DNA of 64,000 bases from Bacteroidota bacterium (GCA_025454835.1 JALONQ010000004.1:1-64000), one strand, 5' to 3'; counted from the stretch's first letter, positions 51,467 through 62,564 are shown. Notes: generated by a model from the letters alone, not told the origin. A program made the numbers and translations.

Positions 51467-54403
51467 CTACTTCTTCTTTGAGCCAACGTTCGACGGACGT
51501 CCCGGGCTGCGCCGCTTCTTGTTGAGGGGTGAAGGCACCTCGCTCTGAACTGCAGCAGCACCGGCCAGCGTCTGATTCAAGAACGCTCCCGTGTACGATC
51601 CTTTTGTGGCCGCCACGTGTTCCGGTGTCCCTTCCGCCACGATCCTCCCTCCCTGCACACCCCCTTCTGGCCCCAAGTCGATGATCCAGTCGGCCGTCTT
51701 GATGACGTCGAGATTGTGCTCGATCACGACGACCGTGTTCCCTTTGTCGACGAGTTTGTTGAGGACATCGAGGAGCATCCGAATATCCTCGAAATGCAAT
51801 CCTGTGGTCGGTTCGTCGAGGATGTACAGTGTCCTGCCGGTGCCGACCTTAGTGAGCTCGGTCGCCAGCTTCACGCGCTGTGCTTCGCCCCCCGAGAGCG
51901 TGGTCGCCTGCTGACCGAGCCGGATGTACCCGAGCCCGACGTCGTGCAACGTCTTGAGATGTCGGTGGATCCTCGGAAGGTCGGAGAAGAGTCCGATCGC
52001 CTCCTCGACGGTCATGTCGAGCACCTCGGCAATCGACTTCCCTTTGTAGTGCACTTCGAGAGTCTCCCGATTGTAGCGCTTGCCGTGGCAGACATCGCAC
52101 TGCACGTAGACGTCGGGCAGGAAGTTCATCTCGATCCGCTTGACGCCGTCACCCTCGCAATTCTCACACCGCCCCCCCTTGACATTGAACGAGAAGCGGC
52201 CGGCCTGATAGCCGCGGATCTGGGCCTCGGGAAGCTGCGTGAAGAGGTCCCGGATAAGGGTGAATACGCCCGTATAGGTCGCCGGGTTCGAACGCGGCGT
52301 TCGGCCGATAGGAGTCTGGTCGACGTCGATGACCTTGTCGATCTGATCGAGCCCTTCGATCTCATCATGCGGCAGCGGCATCACGCGTGTCTGATAGATC
52401 GCCTTCGAGAGGATGGGAAACAGCGTCTCATTGATCAGCGACGATTTGCCGGAGCCGCTGACGCCCGTGATGCAGACGTACAGCCCGAGGGGGAGCTTGA
52501 GCGTCACATTCTGGAGGTTGTTGCCGCGAGCACCCGTCAAGATGAGCGTTCGGCCAGACGGGGTCCGGCGACGCTCGGGGAGCGGGATCGACCGGTCTCC
52601 CCGAAGGTACTGCGCTGTCAGTGACTCGGTGAGCGTGGATCGTCGGATCGCTTCAGGAGGCCCGGTCAGGACGATACGCCCCCCATGCTCCCCGGCCCCC
52701 GGGCCCAGGTCGATGACATGGTCGGCCGATTCGATCATCTCCCGGTCATGTTCGACGACGAGAACGGTGTTGCCCAGGTCGCGGAGGGATTGCAGGGACC
52801 GGATGAGCTTGACATTGTCCCGCTGATGGAGGCCGATGCTGGGTTCGTCGAGTATATACAGAACGCCGACCAACTGCGTTCCGATCTGCGTCGCCAGGCG
52901 GATTCGCTGGCCTTCCCCCCCCGACAGCGTGCGCGCGGATCGGTCCAGGGTGAGATATTCGAGCCCCACGTTCAGAAGGAAGTCCAAACGCTCGGTGATC
53001 TCCTTGAGGATCTGGCGTGCGATCTCCGTCTGGCGGGCAGGAAGCGCCAACACGCGGAAATAGCCCGCGGCATCGGCGATGGACAGCGAGACAACCTGCT
53101 GGATCGTCGCCTGCGCGCCGGTGCTCGCGTCGACCAACTTCACCGCCAAACTCTCGGGCCTCAGCCTTCCTCCGTGGCACGATCCGCACACGGTGGTGGT
53201 CATGAACGATTCGACCCAGTCGCGGATCTGGTTGGACGTCGTTTCATCGTAGTACCGTTTCAGCATCGCCATGACGCCGTCAAAACGGTGCTTGTAGACG
53301 ACGGTGCGTCCCGACGAACCCTGCGCGTACTCAACTTCAAGCTTCTCCCCTTTGGTACCGTTGAGCAGCGCCTCACGGGCCGCCGGCGGGAGCTTCTTGA
53401 GAGGTGTATCGAAAGTGAACCCGAAGCGTTTTGCCACGGAAGTCAGCTGGCTGAACATCCAGGTCGGGCGGGGCTTGCCGAACGGCGCGATGGCCTCTTC
53501 GTTGATCGACCGCCGCTCATCGGGAATGATGAGCCGCATATCGAAATCCTTCCGCTCTCCGAGCCCTTCACAGGCGGGGCAGTAGCCCATCGGCGTGTTG
53601 AACGAGAAGGAATTTGGCGCCGGCTCGTCGTACGATCGGCTACAGATGTGGCAGGCGTACTTCTGGCTGAACAGGAGGTCCTGTTCGCCGTCATGGACCA
53701 CGACCACCCCTTCGCCCAATCGTAGCGCCAGCTCGATCGAGTCGGCCACACGCGATCTCAGATTCTTCTTAAGGACGACCCGGTCGACAACGATCTCGAT
53801 CGTGTGGACCTTATAGCGGTCCACTTTCATTCCCTTCACGATCTCCCGAAATTCGCCGTCCACACGAACGCGCACGAAACCGTCCTTCTGGATCTGCTCG
53901 AAGAGCTCGCGATAGTGTCCCTTTCGCGCCCTGACGACGGGGGCCAGGATCTGCACTTTCGAACCCGCCGGCAGACCGATGACAGCGTCGATGATCTGGT
54001 CGACGCTCTGTCGCTCGACCGGACGCCCACATTCCACGCAGAACTGGGTGCCGACGCGGGCGAACAGAAGGCGCAGATAGTCGTAGATCTCGGTGACCGT
54101 TCCGACCGTGGAGCGCGGATTGCTGCTCACGGTCTTCTGCTCGATGGAGATCGACGGCGAGAGCCCTTCGATGTGGTCGACGTCGGGGCGCTCCATCATG
54201 CCCAGGAACTGGCGGGCGTACGCGGAGAGGCTTTCGACGTAGCGTCGTTGACCTTCCGCGTAGATCGTGTCGAACGCCAGCGACGATTTCCCCGAGCCCG
54301 AGAGACCGGTGATGACGGTCAGGGCGTCGCGGGGAATGTCGACGTCGACGTTCTTCAGATTATGGACGCGTGCGCCGCGGACGGAGAGTGAATCGTTGGG
54401 CAT
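51467..54403 (-). CDS. uvrA: Excinuclease ABC subunit A
   Basis: Damage-recognition ATPase of nucleotide excision repair. The 978 aa protein from the ATG at 54403 begins [20 protein letters not shown]. Walker A motifs are [12 protein letters not shown] and [15 protein letters not shown] signatures are [17 protein letters not shown] and [16 protein letters not shown]. Zinc cysteines appear in [15 protein letters not shown] and the pair CENCEGDG / [10 protein letters not shown]. The basic C-terminal tail ([17 protein letters not shown]) is an addition. Seventy-eight upstream in-frame codons lack similarity and were excluded. A CACGAAGG-type repeat lies upstream, between it and the DUF58 gene. 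Confidence 0.97.
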   Translation of the reverse strand: MPNDSLSVRGARVHNLKNVDVDIPRDALTVITGLSGSGKSSLAFDTIYAEGQRRYVESLSAYARQFLGMMERPDVDHIEGLSPSISIEQKTVSSNPRSTVGTVTEIYDYLRLLFARVGTQFCVECGRPVERQSVDQIIDAVIGLPAGSKVQILAPVVRARKGHYRELFEQIQKDGFVRVRVDGEFREIVKGMKVDRYKVHTIEIVVDRVVLKKNLRSRVADSIELALRLGEGVVVVHDGEQDLLFSQKYACHICSRSYDEPAPNSFSFNTPMGYCPACEGLGERKDFDMRLIIPDERRSINEEAIAPFGKPRPTWMFSQLTSVAKRFGFTFDTPLKKLPPAAREALLNGTKGEKLEVEYAQGSSGRTVVYKHRFDGVMAMLKRYYDETTSNQIRDWVESFMTTTVCGSCHGGRLRPESLAVKLVDASTGAQATIQQVVSLSIADAAGYFRVLALPARQTEIARQILKEITERLDFLLNVGLEYLTLDRSARTLSGGEGQRIRLATQIGTQLVGVLYILDEPSIGLHQRDNVKLIRSLQSLRDLGNTVLVVEHDREMIESADHVIDLGPGAGEHGGRIVLTGPPEAIRRSTLTESLTAQYLRGDRSIPLPERRRTPSGRTLILTGARGNNLQNVTLKLPLGLYVCITGVSGSGKSSLINETLFPILSKAIYQTRVMPLPHDEIEGLDQIDKVIDVDQTPIGRTPRSNPATYTGVFTLIRDLFTQLPEAQIRGYQAGRFSFNVKGGRCENCEGDGVKRIEMNFLPDVYVQCDVCHGKRYNRETLEVHYKGKSIAEVLDMTVEEAIGLFSDLPRIHRHLKTLHDVGLGYIRLGQQATTLSGGEAQRVKLATELTKVGTGRTLYILDEPTTGLHFEDIRMLLDVLNKLVDKGNTVVVIEHNLDVIKTADWIIDLGPEGGVQGGRIVAEGTPEHVAATKGSYTGAFLNQTLAGAAAVQSEVPSPLNKKRRSPGRPSNVGSKKK

Positions 54404-54506
54404 CGAGTGGTGCTGGACGAATGAAGATGAGAACGACGGAGGAGAAGGATCGGATCCGGATCGACGAACTCTACGATGGCACGTTGGCCTTTGCGCTTGG
54501 CAGGCG

Positions 54507-54522
54507 TTCGTGTCCTTCGTGG
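54507..54522 (-). repeat. CACGAAGG-type dispersed repeat
   Basis: On the minus strand this reads CCACGAAGGACACGAA. It lies between the DUF58 gene and uvrA and matches the repeat units at 3747, 22616 and 22885. Confidence 0.5.
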
Positions 54523-54537
54523 GCCATGTGTCGCATC

Positions 54538-55434
54538 CTAGTGCCACCGGGAGCGGCGATGCAGGTACTCCATCAGGGCCCGGTCGAAGGGCGTGGCGGT
54601 GTCGAGCAGAACGAAGTCGATCGCGTTGTCCCGGCACTCTTGCTCATACCGGCCGATGAACTCACGCATGGCCCCCTGATACGATTCGCGGATATGCCAT
54701 GGCTGCGACATCAGCTCTTCGCGTGTCTCCAGATCGCGGAAGACGGCGTCGCTGTCGAAGGCGAACGATCGTTCCAGCGGATCCAACACCTGCATGACGA
54801 TGACTTCGTTCCCTTTATGACGGAAGTGTTTGAAGGCGGTGATGACCTCGTCCGGCCGGTCGAGCAGGTCGCTGAGGATGATCACCAGCCCGCGACGCGT
54901 CAACGCGTCAGCCACCTGGTGCAGGGCCCCCGCGGTACGGGTCTTCCGACCCGGAGCGGCATGCTCCAGTTCCTTCCAGATCTGCTTGAGATGGGTGCGC
55001 GTCGCCCGCGGCGTGATCGCCGTTCGCACGCTCTCATCGAAGATCGTCAGCCCCACGGCATCGCGCTGCTCGACCATGAGGTATCCCAATGCGGCGGCAA
55101 GGTACGACGCATACTGGAGCTTCGTCAGACGCTTCCCCGAGGAGAAACCCATCGATCCGGAAGCATCCAGGATGATGTGCGTGCGGAGGTTCGTTTCCTC
55201 CTCGAATTGCTTGATGTAGAAGCGTTCGGTCTTGCCGTAGGCCTTCCAGTCGATGCGCTTCGGCTCATCCCCGGGCGTGTACGGCCGATGCTCCGTGAAC
55301 TCGACGCTGAACCCGTGATAGGGGCTCTTGTGCAAGCCGGTCATGAAGCCTTCCACGACGAGGCGGGCACGGAGCTCCATCGTGGCCACTTGGGCCGCGA
55401 CATCGGGCTGGAGATAGGTGAGCGATGCTTCCAT
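54538..55434 (-). CDS. DUF58 family protein (VWA-like)
   Basis: A 298 aa protein of the DUF58 group, usually encoded with MoxR-type AAA+ ATPases, which are not present here. The DUF58 signature [20 protein letters not shown] is at about residues 50-69. A von Willebrand A-like MIDAS follows ([11 protein letters not shown], residues 87-97), then [26 protein letters not shown] and the C-terminal [18 protein letters not shown]. The ATG at 55434 ([12 protein letters not shown]) is chosen; a GTG at 55464, next to the upstream stop, is an alternative. It lies immediately after the TPR lipoprotein gene. No membrane segment is visible. Confidence 0.88.
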   Translation of the reverse strand: MEASLTYLQPDVAAQVATMELRARLVVEGFMTGLHKSPYHGFSVEFTEHRPYTPGDEPKRIDWKAYGKTERFYIKQFEEETNLRTHIILDASGSMGFSSGKRLTKLQYASYLAAALGYLMVEQRDAVGLTIFDESVRTAITPRATRTHLKQIWKELEHAAPGRKTRTAGALHQVADALTRRGLVIILSDLLDRPDEVITAFKHFRHKGNEVIVMQVLDPLERSFAFDSDAVFRDLETREELMSQPWHIRESYQGAMREFIGRYEQECRDNAIDFVLLDTATPFDRALMEYLHRRSRWH

Positions 55435-55464
55435 GGCCGGTGGCGACCTGCGCGCTGGTTCCAC

Positions 55465-55965
55465 CTACTTGGTGGGCGGCTTCTTGGCCTCGGTGACTTT
55501 CGATCGCGACGTGAGGATCTGCTCGGGATCGATGCCAAGGTGTTCGATCTCGAACTGGGCGGAGGAGACGAGAGAACTCTGGGGATACGCGGCGATGAAA
55601 TCCTGGTAGGCCAGCTTTGCCGAGTCAAGTTGCTTGAGCTCGTTGTGGAAGATGAAGCCAACCAAGAACGAAGCGTTGGGCGAGGTGGCGTGCTCCGGAA
55701 ATCGTACGACGAGCCGCCGATACGACTCGATCGCCTTCGGGAAGTCCTTCTTGTGGTCCTGGTAGACGGTGCCGATCGCATACATGGCCTCGGGCGCCCG
55801 CGGACTCTCCGGATACCGCTCCAGCAATTCCTGGTACAGTTCGATCGCTTCGTCCGCTTCGGACGTCTTCTGCGATTCCATGGCGTCGGCGAACAACTGT
55901 TCATCCGTCTTCGGGGTGCAACCGGCCAGCAGCGCGGCCAACAGTATGGTCCCGACCGTTCTCAT
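55465..55965 (-). CDS. TPR lipoprotein (BamD/YbgF-like)
   Basis: A 166 aa protein with a lipoprotein signal (MRTVGTILLAALLAGC, lipidated Cys16). Three TPR-like helical hairpins follow (DEAIELYQELLERYPESPRA, FPKAIESYRRLVVRFPEHA, LDSAKLAYQDFIAAYPQSSL). This is the build of periplasmic scaffold lipoproteins such as BamD or CpoB/YbgF, but it is too short for BamD. The C-terminal tail is basic (SRSKVTEAKKPPTK). It immediately precedes the DUF58 gene in the same direction. A scaffold role in the envelope is inferred. Confidence 0.83.
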   Translation of the reverse strand: MRTVGTILLAALLAGCTPKTDEQLFADAMESQKTSEADEAIELYQELLERYPESPRAPEAMYAIGTVYQDHKKDFPKAIESYRRLVVRFPEHATSPNASFLVGFIFHNELKQLDSAKLAYQDFIAAYPQSSLVSSAQFEIEHLGIDPEQILTSRSKVTEAKKPPTK

Positions 55966-56007
55966 GCTTCCTCTCCGAATAATGGAACTCTGCGTGACAT
56001 TCAGTAT

Positions 56008-56067
56008 CTTGGACGGCGTCCAAGAATTGAAATATAGTCAGATTCGCCCTTCGGCGGAATCCTTTTT
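56008..56067 (+). promoter_or_regulatory. Leader with hairpin and terminator-like structure
   Basis: Hairpin CTTGGAC-GGC-GTCCAAG (56008-56024) is followed by GATTCGCC-CTTC-GGC-g-GAATC (56041-56061) and CTTTTT (56062-56067). The second is terminator-like on the plus strand, yet no plus-strand gene ends nearby. It lies 17 bases before the ATG at 56085, so a leader attenuator is possible. Confidence 0.4.
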
Positions 56068-56084
56068 CACCACTCCATTAGCTC

Positions 56085-56849
56085 ATGTTCGCCACTCGAA
56101 GTATCGCATCCATCGTCCTGGCGACGCTCTTCGTCGCCTGTTCATCGACCGAACTCCATCGGCCGGCTGGATTTCGCGACCCTCTCGCACGCGCGCAGCA
56201 ATTGGTGGTCGTCCGGACCGCCTCCTGGGACACGTCCGGAGGCACGCTCACTGTCTACCAACGCGCGCCCCAGGGCTCTTGGACGATCATCGGAACGCCG
56301 TATGCCATTACCGTGGGAACGACCGGCCTCGGCTGGGGTACCGGACTTCACGGCGCCGCCATGGGCTCTGGGCCGGTGAAGCGCGAAGGCGACAAGCGCT
56401 CTCCCGCAGGCGTGTTCGCCCTCAGCGCCGTGTATGGAAATGCCGGCGCCCAGGAGATGGCCGACCTGGCGATGCCGTATCTTCCGCTCGACTCGACCAC
56501 GGTGTGCGTTGACGACCCGCGGTCGCGCTACTACAACCAGATCGTGGACCGCAACAACGTACGAGACAAAGATTGGACGAGCGCAGAGCGCATGCGGTCG
56601 AATGGCCCTTGGTATCGGTGGGGCGTCGTCGTCGACCACAATGCCGACCCGCGGATCCCCGGAGACGGTTCATGCATCTTCCTGCATGTGTGGGGATACG
56701 CGGGGGAACCGACGACCGGTTGCACCTCGTTCGCCGAGGAGGACATGGTCCGACTCCTGCGATGGTTGAGGCCCTCCGCTCATCCGGCACTCGTGCAGCT
56801 TCCCGCGTCGGAGTATCAACGGCTCAAGAGCAGCTGGAACCTCCCCTAA
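56085..56849 (+). CDS. YkuD-type L,D-transpeptidase-like lipoprotein
   Basis: A 254 aa protein with lipoprotein signal SIASIVLATLFVAC (lipidated Cys near residue 19). The catalytic domain is of the YkuD-like group that includes COG3786: QLVVVRTASWDTSGGTLTVY, RSPAGVFALSAVYG, and the catalytic segment CIFLHVWGYAGEPTTGCTSF. The His and the nucleophile Cys in GCTSF match the L,D-transpeptidase motif. It may cross-link or edit peptidoglycan, or act on another periplasmic substrate. It is preceded by a leader with a terminator-like hairpin. It is convergent with rsmB. Confidence 0.85.
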   Translation: MFATRSIASIVLATLFVACSSTELHRPAGFRDPLARAQQLVVVRTASWDTSGGTLTVYQRAPQGSWTIIGTPYAITVGTTGLGWGTGLHGAAMGSGPVKREGDKRSPAGVFALSAVYGNAGAQEMADLAMPYLPLDSTTVCVDDPRSRYYNQIVDRNNVRDKDWTSAERMRSNGPWYRWGVVVDHNADPRIPGDGSCIFLHVWGYAGEPTTGCTSFAEEDMVRLLRWLRPSAHPALVQLPASEYQRLKSSWNLP

Positions 56850-56880
56850 GGTCAGCCGTCAGCTTTCAGCCGTTGCATGC

Positions 56881-56910
56881 AAAGGCCCCGTGCGATCGCG
56901 CGAGGCCTTT
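56881..56910. terminator. Bidirectional terminator
   Basis: AAAGGCC (56881-56887) and GGCCTTT (56904-56910) form a perfect stem between the YkuD (plus) and RsmB (minus) stops. The arms themselves give TTT on either strand. Confidence 0.7.
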
Positions 56911-56938
56911 GTCGTTCACGTCACCGGCCGTCATTCGA

Positions 56939-58270
56939 TCAGGACGTGGGGGCCTTGCGCAGGAACGCGGCAAAGAATCCGTCGGTACCATGCCGTTGGG
57001 GAAGGAGCTTGACAAAATCCCCAGACAGTCCATCTTCGATCCCCAGTTCTTCCAACCGCTTGCGGGGCGGCTCGGGCGAGAACGAGGGCATCGCGGCCAG
57101 AAAGCGGCCGACGACCGACTCGTTTTCGGCAGCCAGCATGGTGCACGTCGCATAGACGAGCACGCCGCCCGGCTTGACCAACGGTGACGCTTGTGCAAGG
57201 ATGTCCTGCTGCTTCGTGCTGAGCTCCTCGACGGTCCGTTCGGTCACGGTCCACTTCATTCCCGGATTCCTCCGGATCGTTCCGAGGCCGCTGCAGGGAG
57301 CGTCGACGAAGACGACGTCGAATCTGGCCGGATGCTGTGCCAACAGGTCGGAGGTATGTTCGGCCTGTTGTACTCGGATATTGAACGCGCCGGCACGCCG
57401 GGCACGTCGGCGGAGTTCTTCCAGACGGTACGCATGGACGTCGGAGGCGACGATCTCGCCGCGGTTCTTCATGAGCGCGGCGAACGCCAGCGTCTTTCCT
57501 CCCGCCCCGGCGCACGCGTCGAGCACTTTCGACGTCGGCTTTGGATCGACGAGAAGCGGCAAGAGCTGGCTGCCCTCGTCTTGGACCTCGATCCAGCCTT
57601 CTTTGAAGGCATTGAGCCCGAACAGATTCACGCGCTTGCTCAAGTGGAGCGCCGCCGGCGCGTACCGGCCCGGCGTTGTCGGCAGACCTTCCGTCTCCAG
57701 TCGATTCCGGGCTTCTTCGACCGTACCCTTCAGGAGGTTCGCGCGGACTGTCAGCGTCGGCGGGTCGTTCAGCGCAGCCATGATCTGTTCCGCCTCGCCA
57801 GCTCCATATTCTGCCTGCAAGCGTTTCACCATCCACGCAGGGAACGAATAGCGCTGCGCCGGCTCCATGGTGGTCACATCCGGCGGTTCCGACTGCAACT
57901 GATCCATGACCTTGGCGATACCATCTGCCTCGGCCGACGCCTCGCCGTCAGACAGGAGCTCCGCCAGATCCTCACGTTCGATGTCTCCGCGGCCTTCGAT
58001 CGTCAATAAGTACGTTAGCGCTTGAAGCAGTGCCCGGCCCTCGGCTGTCGCAGAAGAGGGGGCGACCCCGATGCGCCTCAGCGATTCGTCGCACCGTTCC
58101 TGATGGCGCAGCGTCCCGTAGGCTGTTTCAGCGATGAACCGTCGGTCCCGCGACCCAAGGTACTTTCGGGACCGGAAGAACTGACCGATGACCGCATCCG
58201 CCGGAAGAGGCGATCTCCGGAGGGCAACGAGGATTTCGACGGTGTGACCGAGGAGCGAGGCGTATTTCAT
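56939..58270 (-). CDS. rsmB: 16S rRNA (cytosine-C5)-methyltransferase RsmB-like
   Basis: SAM-dependent methyltransferase of the NOL1/NOP2/Sun family. The 443 aa protein has the NusB-like N-terminal RNA-binding domain (about residues 10-140, GQFFRSRKYLGSRDRRFIAE). The methyltransferase core has VLDACAGAGGKTLAFAALM (SAM loop), DVVFVDAPCSGLGTIRRNPG (Cys that releases the product) and GVLVYATCTMLAAENESVV (catalytic Cys). This domain order is that of RsmB, which methylates C967 of 16S rRNA; the site here is inferred. The next gene upstream, a DUF3078-type protein gene, is 132 bases away on the same strand. Confidence 0.92.
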   Translation of the reverse strand: MKYASLLGHTVEILVALRRSPLPADAVIGQFFRSRKYLGSRDRRFIAETAYGTLRHQERCDESLRRIGVAPSSATAEGRALLQALTYLLTIEGRGDIEREDLAELLSDGEASAEADGIAKVMDQLQSEPPDVTTMEPAQRYSFPAWMVKRLQAEYGAGEAEQIMAALNDPPTLTVRANLLKGTVEEARNRLETEGLPTTPGRYAPAALHLSKRVNLFGLNAFKEGWIEVQDEGSQLLPLLVDPKPTSKVLDACAGAGGKTLAFAALMKNRGEIVASDVHAYRLEELRRRARRAGAFNIRVQQAEHTSDLLAQHPARFDVVFVDAPCSGLGTIRRNPGMKWTVTERTVEELSTKQQDILAQASPLVKPGGVLVYATCTMLAAENESVVGRFLAAMPSFSPEPPRKRLEELGIEDGLSGDFVKLLPQRHGTDGFFAAFLRKAPTS

Positions 58271-58402
58271 GACAGTTGGCGAACCACCATGGGAAAACCA
58301 GGGACACGAGGCACGGAAGCGTTGGAGCCGCTTTTCGCGGGCCGATCGTGCGGATGTCGCTCTTGAGCGTGTCCTTGGTGGCTTCTTTTCATCGTCCCGG
58401 GC

Positions 58403-59248
58403 CTAGATCAGGACGTAGCTGAACCCGAATGCGATCGTTTGCTTCACTTGTGTGCGAGGCGAGATGACCCGGTCGTTGATGAGCTGCACGTTCAGATTGA
58501 CGGTCAGGTATTTACTGACCTTGGCAGAAAGCGTGTTATCGTTCCGAACGATCACGACATCCAGCTGATGAAAGGCCGAGAAGAGCTCGAGCTTTGACGT
58601 GAGGAGGACGTTCTCTTCGATCTTCCAATCGATGCTGGTCACAGATTCGAGACCCCCCTCGACCCGGATCTTCTCGATCTCCGCCGTGGTCGGGTCATCG
58701 GCATATTGGGCATACCTTGAGGTGACGACCTCACGCAGCGCCGCCCCCAGGCGCGTCTTGACCTCGGGGATCGGTTGGTAGCCAACGCCGGCGGACTGCG
58801 TGAAATATGCCGGGTCGAAGATGTCCGAGACGACCGAGTCGCCGATGGCGCGGTAGAGATAGCCTTTGGAGAATTGACTCTTCAGATTCACGGCAAAGTA
58901 CGGATCGATGTGAACGCCGGTCTTGTAGGTCAACATCGATTCGATATCGATCTTATCGTCCGTCTTGCGCACGCCTTGCGTCCCGATCTCAGCTTGGCCG
59001 TAGGCAAGTTTGTACGTATTCCCCCAGGTCCATGTCGTCCGGTCGAGCAGATGCTTGCCGTCGAACGTCGACGCCCACGAAAAGGCGTTCTCGCCTCCCT
59101 GAGCCCAGTCCTTGAACGACACCTGCGTTGCGGTCAATCCGGCAACGAGACTGTGCTTCCAGGGACTCACGGAATCGGCCGGAGCCTGAGCCCGGGCAGG
59201 CTGAAAGACAAGGAGTAGCAGCAGACCAAGAACGGGAATGATGCGCAT
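58403..59248 (-). CDS. DUF3078-family outer-membrane-like protein
   Basis: A 281 aa exported protein. The ATG at 59248 has an AAGGAG Shine-Dalgarno 6 bases upstream and gives a signal peptide (MRIIPVLGLLLLLVFQPARA). Earlier in-frame ATGs have no such support. The mature part has the Bacteroidota DUF3078 pattern: ATQVSFKDWAQGGENAFSWA near the N-terminus, YKLAYGQAEIGTQGVRKTDD, then alternating beta strands to a terminal FGFSYVLI, as in beta-barrel proteins. Function is unknown. The family is characteristic of the FCB group, which helps place the organism. Confidence 0.82.
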   Translation of the reverse strand: MRIIPVLGLLLLLVFQPARAQAPADSVSPWKHSLVAGLTATQVSFKDWAQGGENAFSWASTFDGKHLLDRTTWTWGNTYKLAYGQAEIGTQGVRKTDDKIDIESMLTYKTGVHIDPYFAVNLKSQFSKGYLYRAIGDSVVSDIFDPAYFTQSAGVGYQPIPEVKTRLGAALREVVTSRYAQYADDPTTAEIEKIRVEGGLESVTSIDWKIEENVLLTSKLELFSAFHQLDVVIVRNDNTLSAKVSKYLTVNLNVQLINDRVISPRTQVKQTIAFGFSYVLI

Positions 59249-59298
59249 GGTGACTCCTTCAGTTCGAGTGAGAATGGACCCGCTCCTTATCGCCGATG

Positions 59299-59754
59299 TC
59301 AAGAAACGGCGCTCGTGCAATGCCCGCAACGCTTGGCTTCGAGCGGGATCTCCATCAGACATTCGGGGCACTTCTTCGTTGTCGGCGCCGCAGGCGGCGG
59401 GAGCGGGTCGGCCTGTTTCATCCGGTTCATGGCCTTGACGACGAGGAAGATGGCAAAAGCGACGATCGTGAAGTCGATGAGCGTGTTGATGAACGCGCCA
59501 TACCTCACTTCAATGGCCTTCTGCGTCAGGGGATTTGCGCCAAGACTCAGCACCAGGTCGCTGAAATCAGCACCGCCGACGAGCGCGCCGATCGGGGGCA
59601 TGAGAACATCGCTCACCATCGAGGTCACGATCTTTCCGAAGGCTCCGCCGATCACGATACCGACCGCCAAGTCAACGACGTTGCCGCGCATCGCAAATGC
59701 CCTGAATTCCTTGATGAAACTGATGCCCTTGGCTCCCTGGCCTTTGATATCCAT
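59299..59754 (-). CDS. mscL: Large-conductance mechanosensitive channel with zinc-ribbon tail
   Basis: Pentameric channel that opens under hypo-osmotic membrane tension. The 151 aa protein has TM1 ([20 protein letters not shown]), the periplasmic loop, and TM2 ([19 protein letters not shown]). The cytoplasmic end bears a zinc ribbon, [18 protein letters not shown] (two CxxC), in addition to the normal MscL body. It lies between clpB and the DUF3078 gene on the same strand. The ribbon might tether the pore or sense metal; that is inference. The ATG at 59754 is the only reasonable start. Confidence 0.95.
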   Translation of the reverse strand: MDIKGQGAKGISFIKEFRAFAMRGNVVDLAVGIVIGGAFGKIVTSMVSDVLMPPIGALVGGADFSDLVLSLGANPLTQKAIEVRYGAFINTLIDFTIVAFAIFLVVKAMNRMKQADPLPPPAAPTTKKCPECLMEIPLEAKRCGHCTSAVS

Positions 59755-59933
59755 GGATTCCTCCGGTGGGGATGAGCTGGAAGGTTGCGGTGACGACGAG
59801 AGCCGTTCTTGAGAGGCCCTTCGGGAACTAGCCGGTGAAAGGTAAGCAACTAATCCGTCTTTGGCATGGGCAAAAGGAGGCGACGACGCAGGGGTTCACC
59901 CGACGGCGTTCGATCGTCACATCTAAATGCGCG

Positions 59934-62564
59934 TCAGACCGTGTCGGCCTTCACGACCGGGACGAATTCGATGAAGCCTTGGCGGTCGAGCTGGACATCC
60001 ACGCTGTCCCCCTCCGACAACTTGCCGGCGAGCAGTTGCTCGGCCAGGCCATTGACGACATAGCGCTGAATGACGCGCTTGAGCGGCCGGGCCCCGAACG
60101 CGGGGTCGAATCCGCGACGGGCCAGCCATTCCTCCACCTCATCGCTGATCCGCAACGTGATCGAGCGATGCTCCAGCGTGCGACGGACGACGGCCAACTG
60201 AAGACGCACGATCTGTCTCAACTCGGCCGCCGTGAGCGGATTGAACATGATCACCTCGTCGATCCTGTTGAGGAATTCAGGCCGAAGGGTCTGTCGCAGC
60301 AGGTCGAAGAGCTTCAGCCGCAGGTTGCCGAGTACGTCGTCGCGGTTCAGCTCCGTCATCTGAACGATCTTCTCCTGGATCAGGTGCGAGCCCAGGTTCG
60401 ACGTCATGATGACGATGGTGTTCCTGAAGTTCACAGTCCGGCCTTTGTTGTCGGTCAGTCGCCCCTCATCGAGCAGCTGAAGAAGGACGTTGAACACCTC
60501 CGGATGCGCCTTTTCGATCTCGTCCAGCAAGACCACCGAGTAGGGCTTCCGACGGACCGCTTCGGTGAGTTGACCTCCTTCGTCGTAGCCGACGTAACCC
60601 GGCGGAGCGCCGATGAGACGCGAGACGGAGAACTTCTCCATATACTCGCTCATGTCGATCCGCACCAGGGCCGATTCGTCGTTGAACAGGAACTCGGCAA
60701 GGGCGCGCGCCAGCTCTGTTTTGCCGACGCCGGTGCTCCCGAGAAAGATGAACGATCCAATGGGGCGCTTCTCGTCCTGCAGACCGGCCCGTGACCGGCG
60801 AATGGCCTCGGCCACCGCCCTGACGGCGTCAGTCTGGTCGATGATCCGTTCGTGCAGTCGGTCCTCCAGATGGAGAAGCTTCGTGCGCTCGCTCTCGAGC
60901 ATTCGCTGTACGGGAATGCCGGTCCACTTCGCGACGATCTCGGCAATGTCCTCGGGGTCCACCTCTTCCTTCAGCATCTTCTGGTCCTTCTGGACCTCCA
61001 GGAGCCGCTGAGACGCCCCTTCCAGCTTCTTTGACAGCTCGTTAATCGTGCCATATCGAAGCTCGGCGACCCGGCCCAGATCGCTTCTTCGCTCTGCCTG
61101 ATCGGCTTCGTTCCGCGCCTTTTCGATCTCCTCCTTCATTCCCCGGATGGATCGAATGAGGTCCTTTTCCAAGGACCAATGGGCCTTCAGCGTTGTTCGC
61201 TCGGTGTTGAGGTCAGCCAACTCCCGCTCGATGGCGTCGAGCCGGTCCTGTGATGCGTCATCCTTCTCGCGACGGACCGCTTCGCGCTCGATCTCCAACT
61301 GCTTGACCTTGCGCTCAACCGAGTCGAGCTCCTCGGGAAGCGAATCGATCTCGATACGAAGCTTTGACGCCGCCTCATCGACGAGGTCGATGGCTTTGTC
61401 AGGCAAGAAGCGGTCTGAGATATAGCGATGGCTGAGTTGCGCGGCGGCCACGATCGCGCCGTCCGTGATCCGAACGCCATGGTGGACCTCGTACCGCTCC
61501 TTCAGACCGCGCAGGATCGACACGGTGTCCTCGACGGAGGGCTCATCCACCAGCACCGGCTGGAAGCGCCGCTCGAGGGCTGGGTCCTTCTCGATATGCT
61601 GCCGGTATTCGTCGATCGTCGTTGCTCCGATGGCCCGCAGGTCGCCCCGCGCCAGCGCCGGTTTGAGCATGTTGGCGGCGTCGACCGCTCCTTGTGCCGC
61701 ACCGGCTCCGACGAGCGTATGGAGCTCATCGATGAAGAGGATGATCTCTCCGCTCGAATCGGTCACTTCCTTCAGCACCGCCTTGAGGCGTTCCTCGAAC
61801 TGGCCTCGGAATGACGTGCCGGCCACCAGCGCCCCCATATCCAAAGCCAGAATGCGCTTCGTTCGCAGTCCTTCCGGAACATCGCCCGAGACGATCCGGT
61901 GCGCGAGGCCTTCGGCGATGGCGGTTTTGCCGACGCCGGGCTCGCCGATCAGGACGGGATTGTTCTTCGTCCTGCGCGAAAGCACTTGCAGGACGCGGCG
62001 GATCTCATCCTCACGGCCGATGACAGGATCCAGCTTGCCCTTGCGGGCCAGTTCGTTCAGGTCGCGGCTGAACCGCTCCAGGGCCTGAAATTTCTCCTCC
62101 GGCGTCTGGTCGGTGACGCGCTGCGATCCACGCATGCTCTTGAGAGCCTTCAGCACAAGGTCGGTCGTCAGCCCCTGGTCGCGCAGCAAGCGACTGATCT
62201 CGGCGTCCGCTTCCACCAGCCCAAGCAGGAGATGTTCCGTACTGATGTACTCATCCTTCAGTAGCTCCGCCCCCGAATGGGCTTTCTCAAATGTCCGGAG
62301 GATCGCAGGAGAGGCGTGCACTCCTGAACGTGAGGCTCCTTGGACCTTGGGAAGCTTCTCGAGCGCTTCATGCACCTTGAGCTTCAGGAACGAAGCGTTC
62401 GCGCCGGCCTTTTGGAGGAGCGCGGGTACCAATCCTCCCGCGTCCTGAATGAGGGCGGCGAGGAGGTGTTCCGGCTCCAGCGTCTGATGGCTGTATGAGG
62501 TCGCGATCTCTTCCGCTTGCTGGACCGCTTCTTGCGACTTGATCGTGAATTTGTTGAAGTTCAT
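59934..62564 (-). CDS. clpB: ClpB disaggregase (Hsp104 family)
   Basis: AAA+ disaggregase that works with DnaK to recover aggregated proteins. The 876 aa product from the ATG at 62564 begins [19 protein letters not shown]. Two Clp-N repeats cover about residues 1-145. AAA1 has [15 protein letters not shown], a long coiled-coil M domain follows (about 410-520), and AAA2 has [19 protein letters not shown] and [20 protein letters not shown]. The start in the database-typical form supports excluding 24 upstream codons. It lies directly downstream of dnaK. No CIRCE operator or obvious heat-shock promoter is seen in the 157-base gap. Confidence 0.97.
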   Translation of the reverse strand: MNFNKFTIKSQEAVQQAEEIATSYSHQTLEPEHLLAALIQDAGGLVPALLQKAGANASFLKLKVHEALEKLPKVQGASRSGVHASPAILRTFEKAHSGAELLKDEYISTEHLLLGLVEADAEISRLLRDQGLTTDLVLKALKSMRGSQRVTDQTPEEKFQALERFSRDLNELARKGKLDPVIGREDEIRRVLQVLSRRTKNNPVLIGEPGVGKTAIAEGLAHRIVSGDVPEGLRTKRILALDMGALVAGTSFRGQFEERLKAVLKEVTDSSGEIILFIDELHTLVGAGAAQGAVDAANMLKPALARGDLRAIGATTIDEYRQHIEKDPALERRFQPVLVDEPSVEDTVSILRGLKERYEVHHGVRITDGAIVAAAQLSHRYISDRFLPDKAIDLVDEAASKLRIEIDSLPEELDSVERKVKQLEIEREAVRREKDDASQDRLDAIERELADLNTERTTLKAHWSLEKDLIRSIRGMKEEIEKARNEADQAERRSDLGRVAELRYGTINELSKKLEGASQRLLEVQKDQKMLKEEVDPEDIAEIVAKWTGIPVQRMLESERTKLLHLEDRLHERIIDQTDAVRAVAEAIRRSRAGLQDEKRPIGSFIFLGSTGVGKTELARALAEFLFNDESALVRIDMSEYMEKFSVSRLIGAPPGYVGYDEGGQLTEAVRRKPYSVVLLDEIEKAHPEVFNVLLQLLDEGRLTDNKGRTVNFRNTIVIMTSNLGSHLIQEKIVQMTELNRDDVLGNLRLKLFDLLRQTLRPEFLNRIDEVIMFNPLTAAELRQIVRLQLAVVRRTLEHRSITLRISDEVEEWLARRGFDPAFGARPLKRVIQRYVVNGLAEQLLAGKLSEGDSVDVQLDRQGFIEFVPVVKADTV

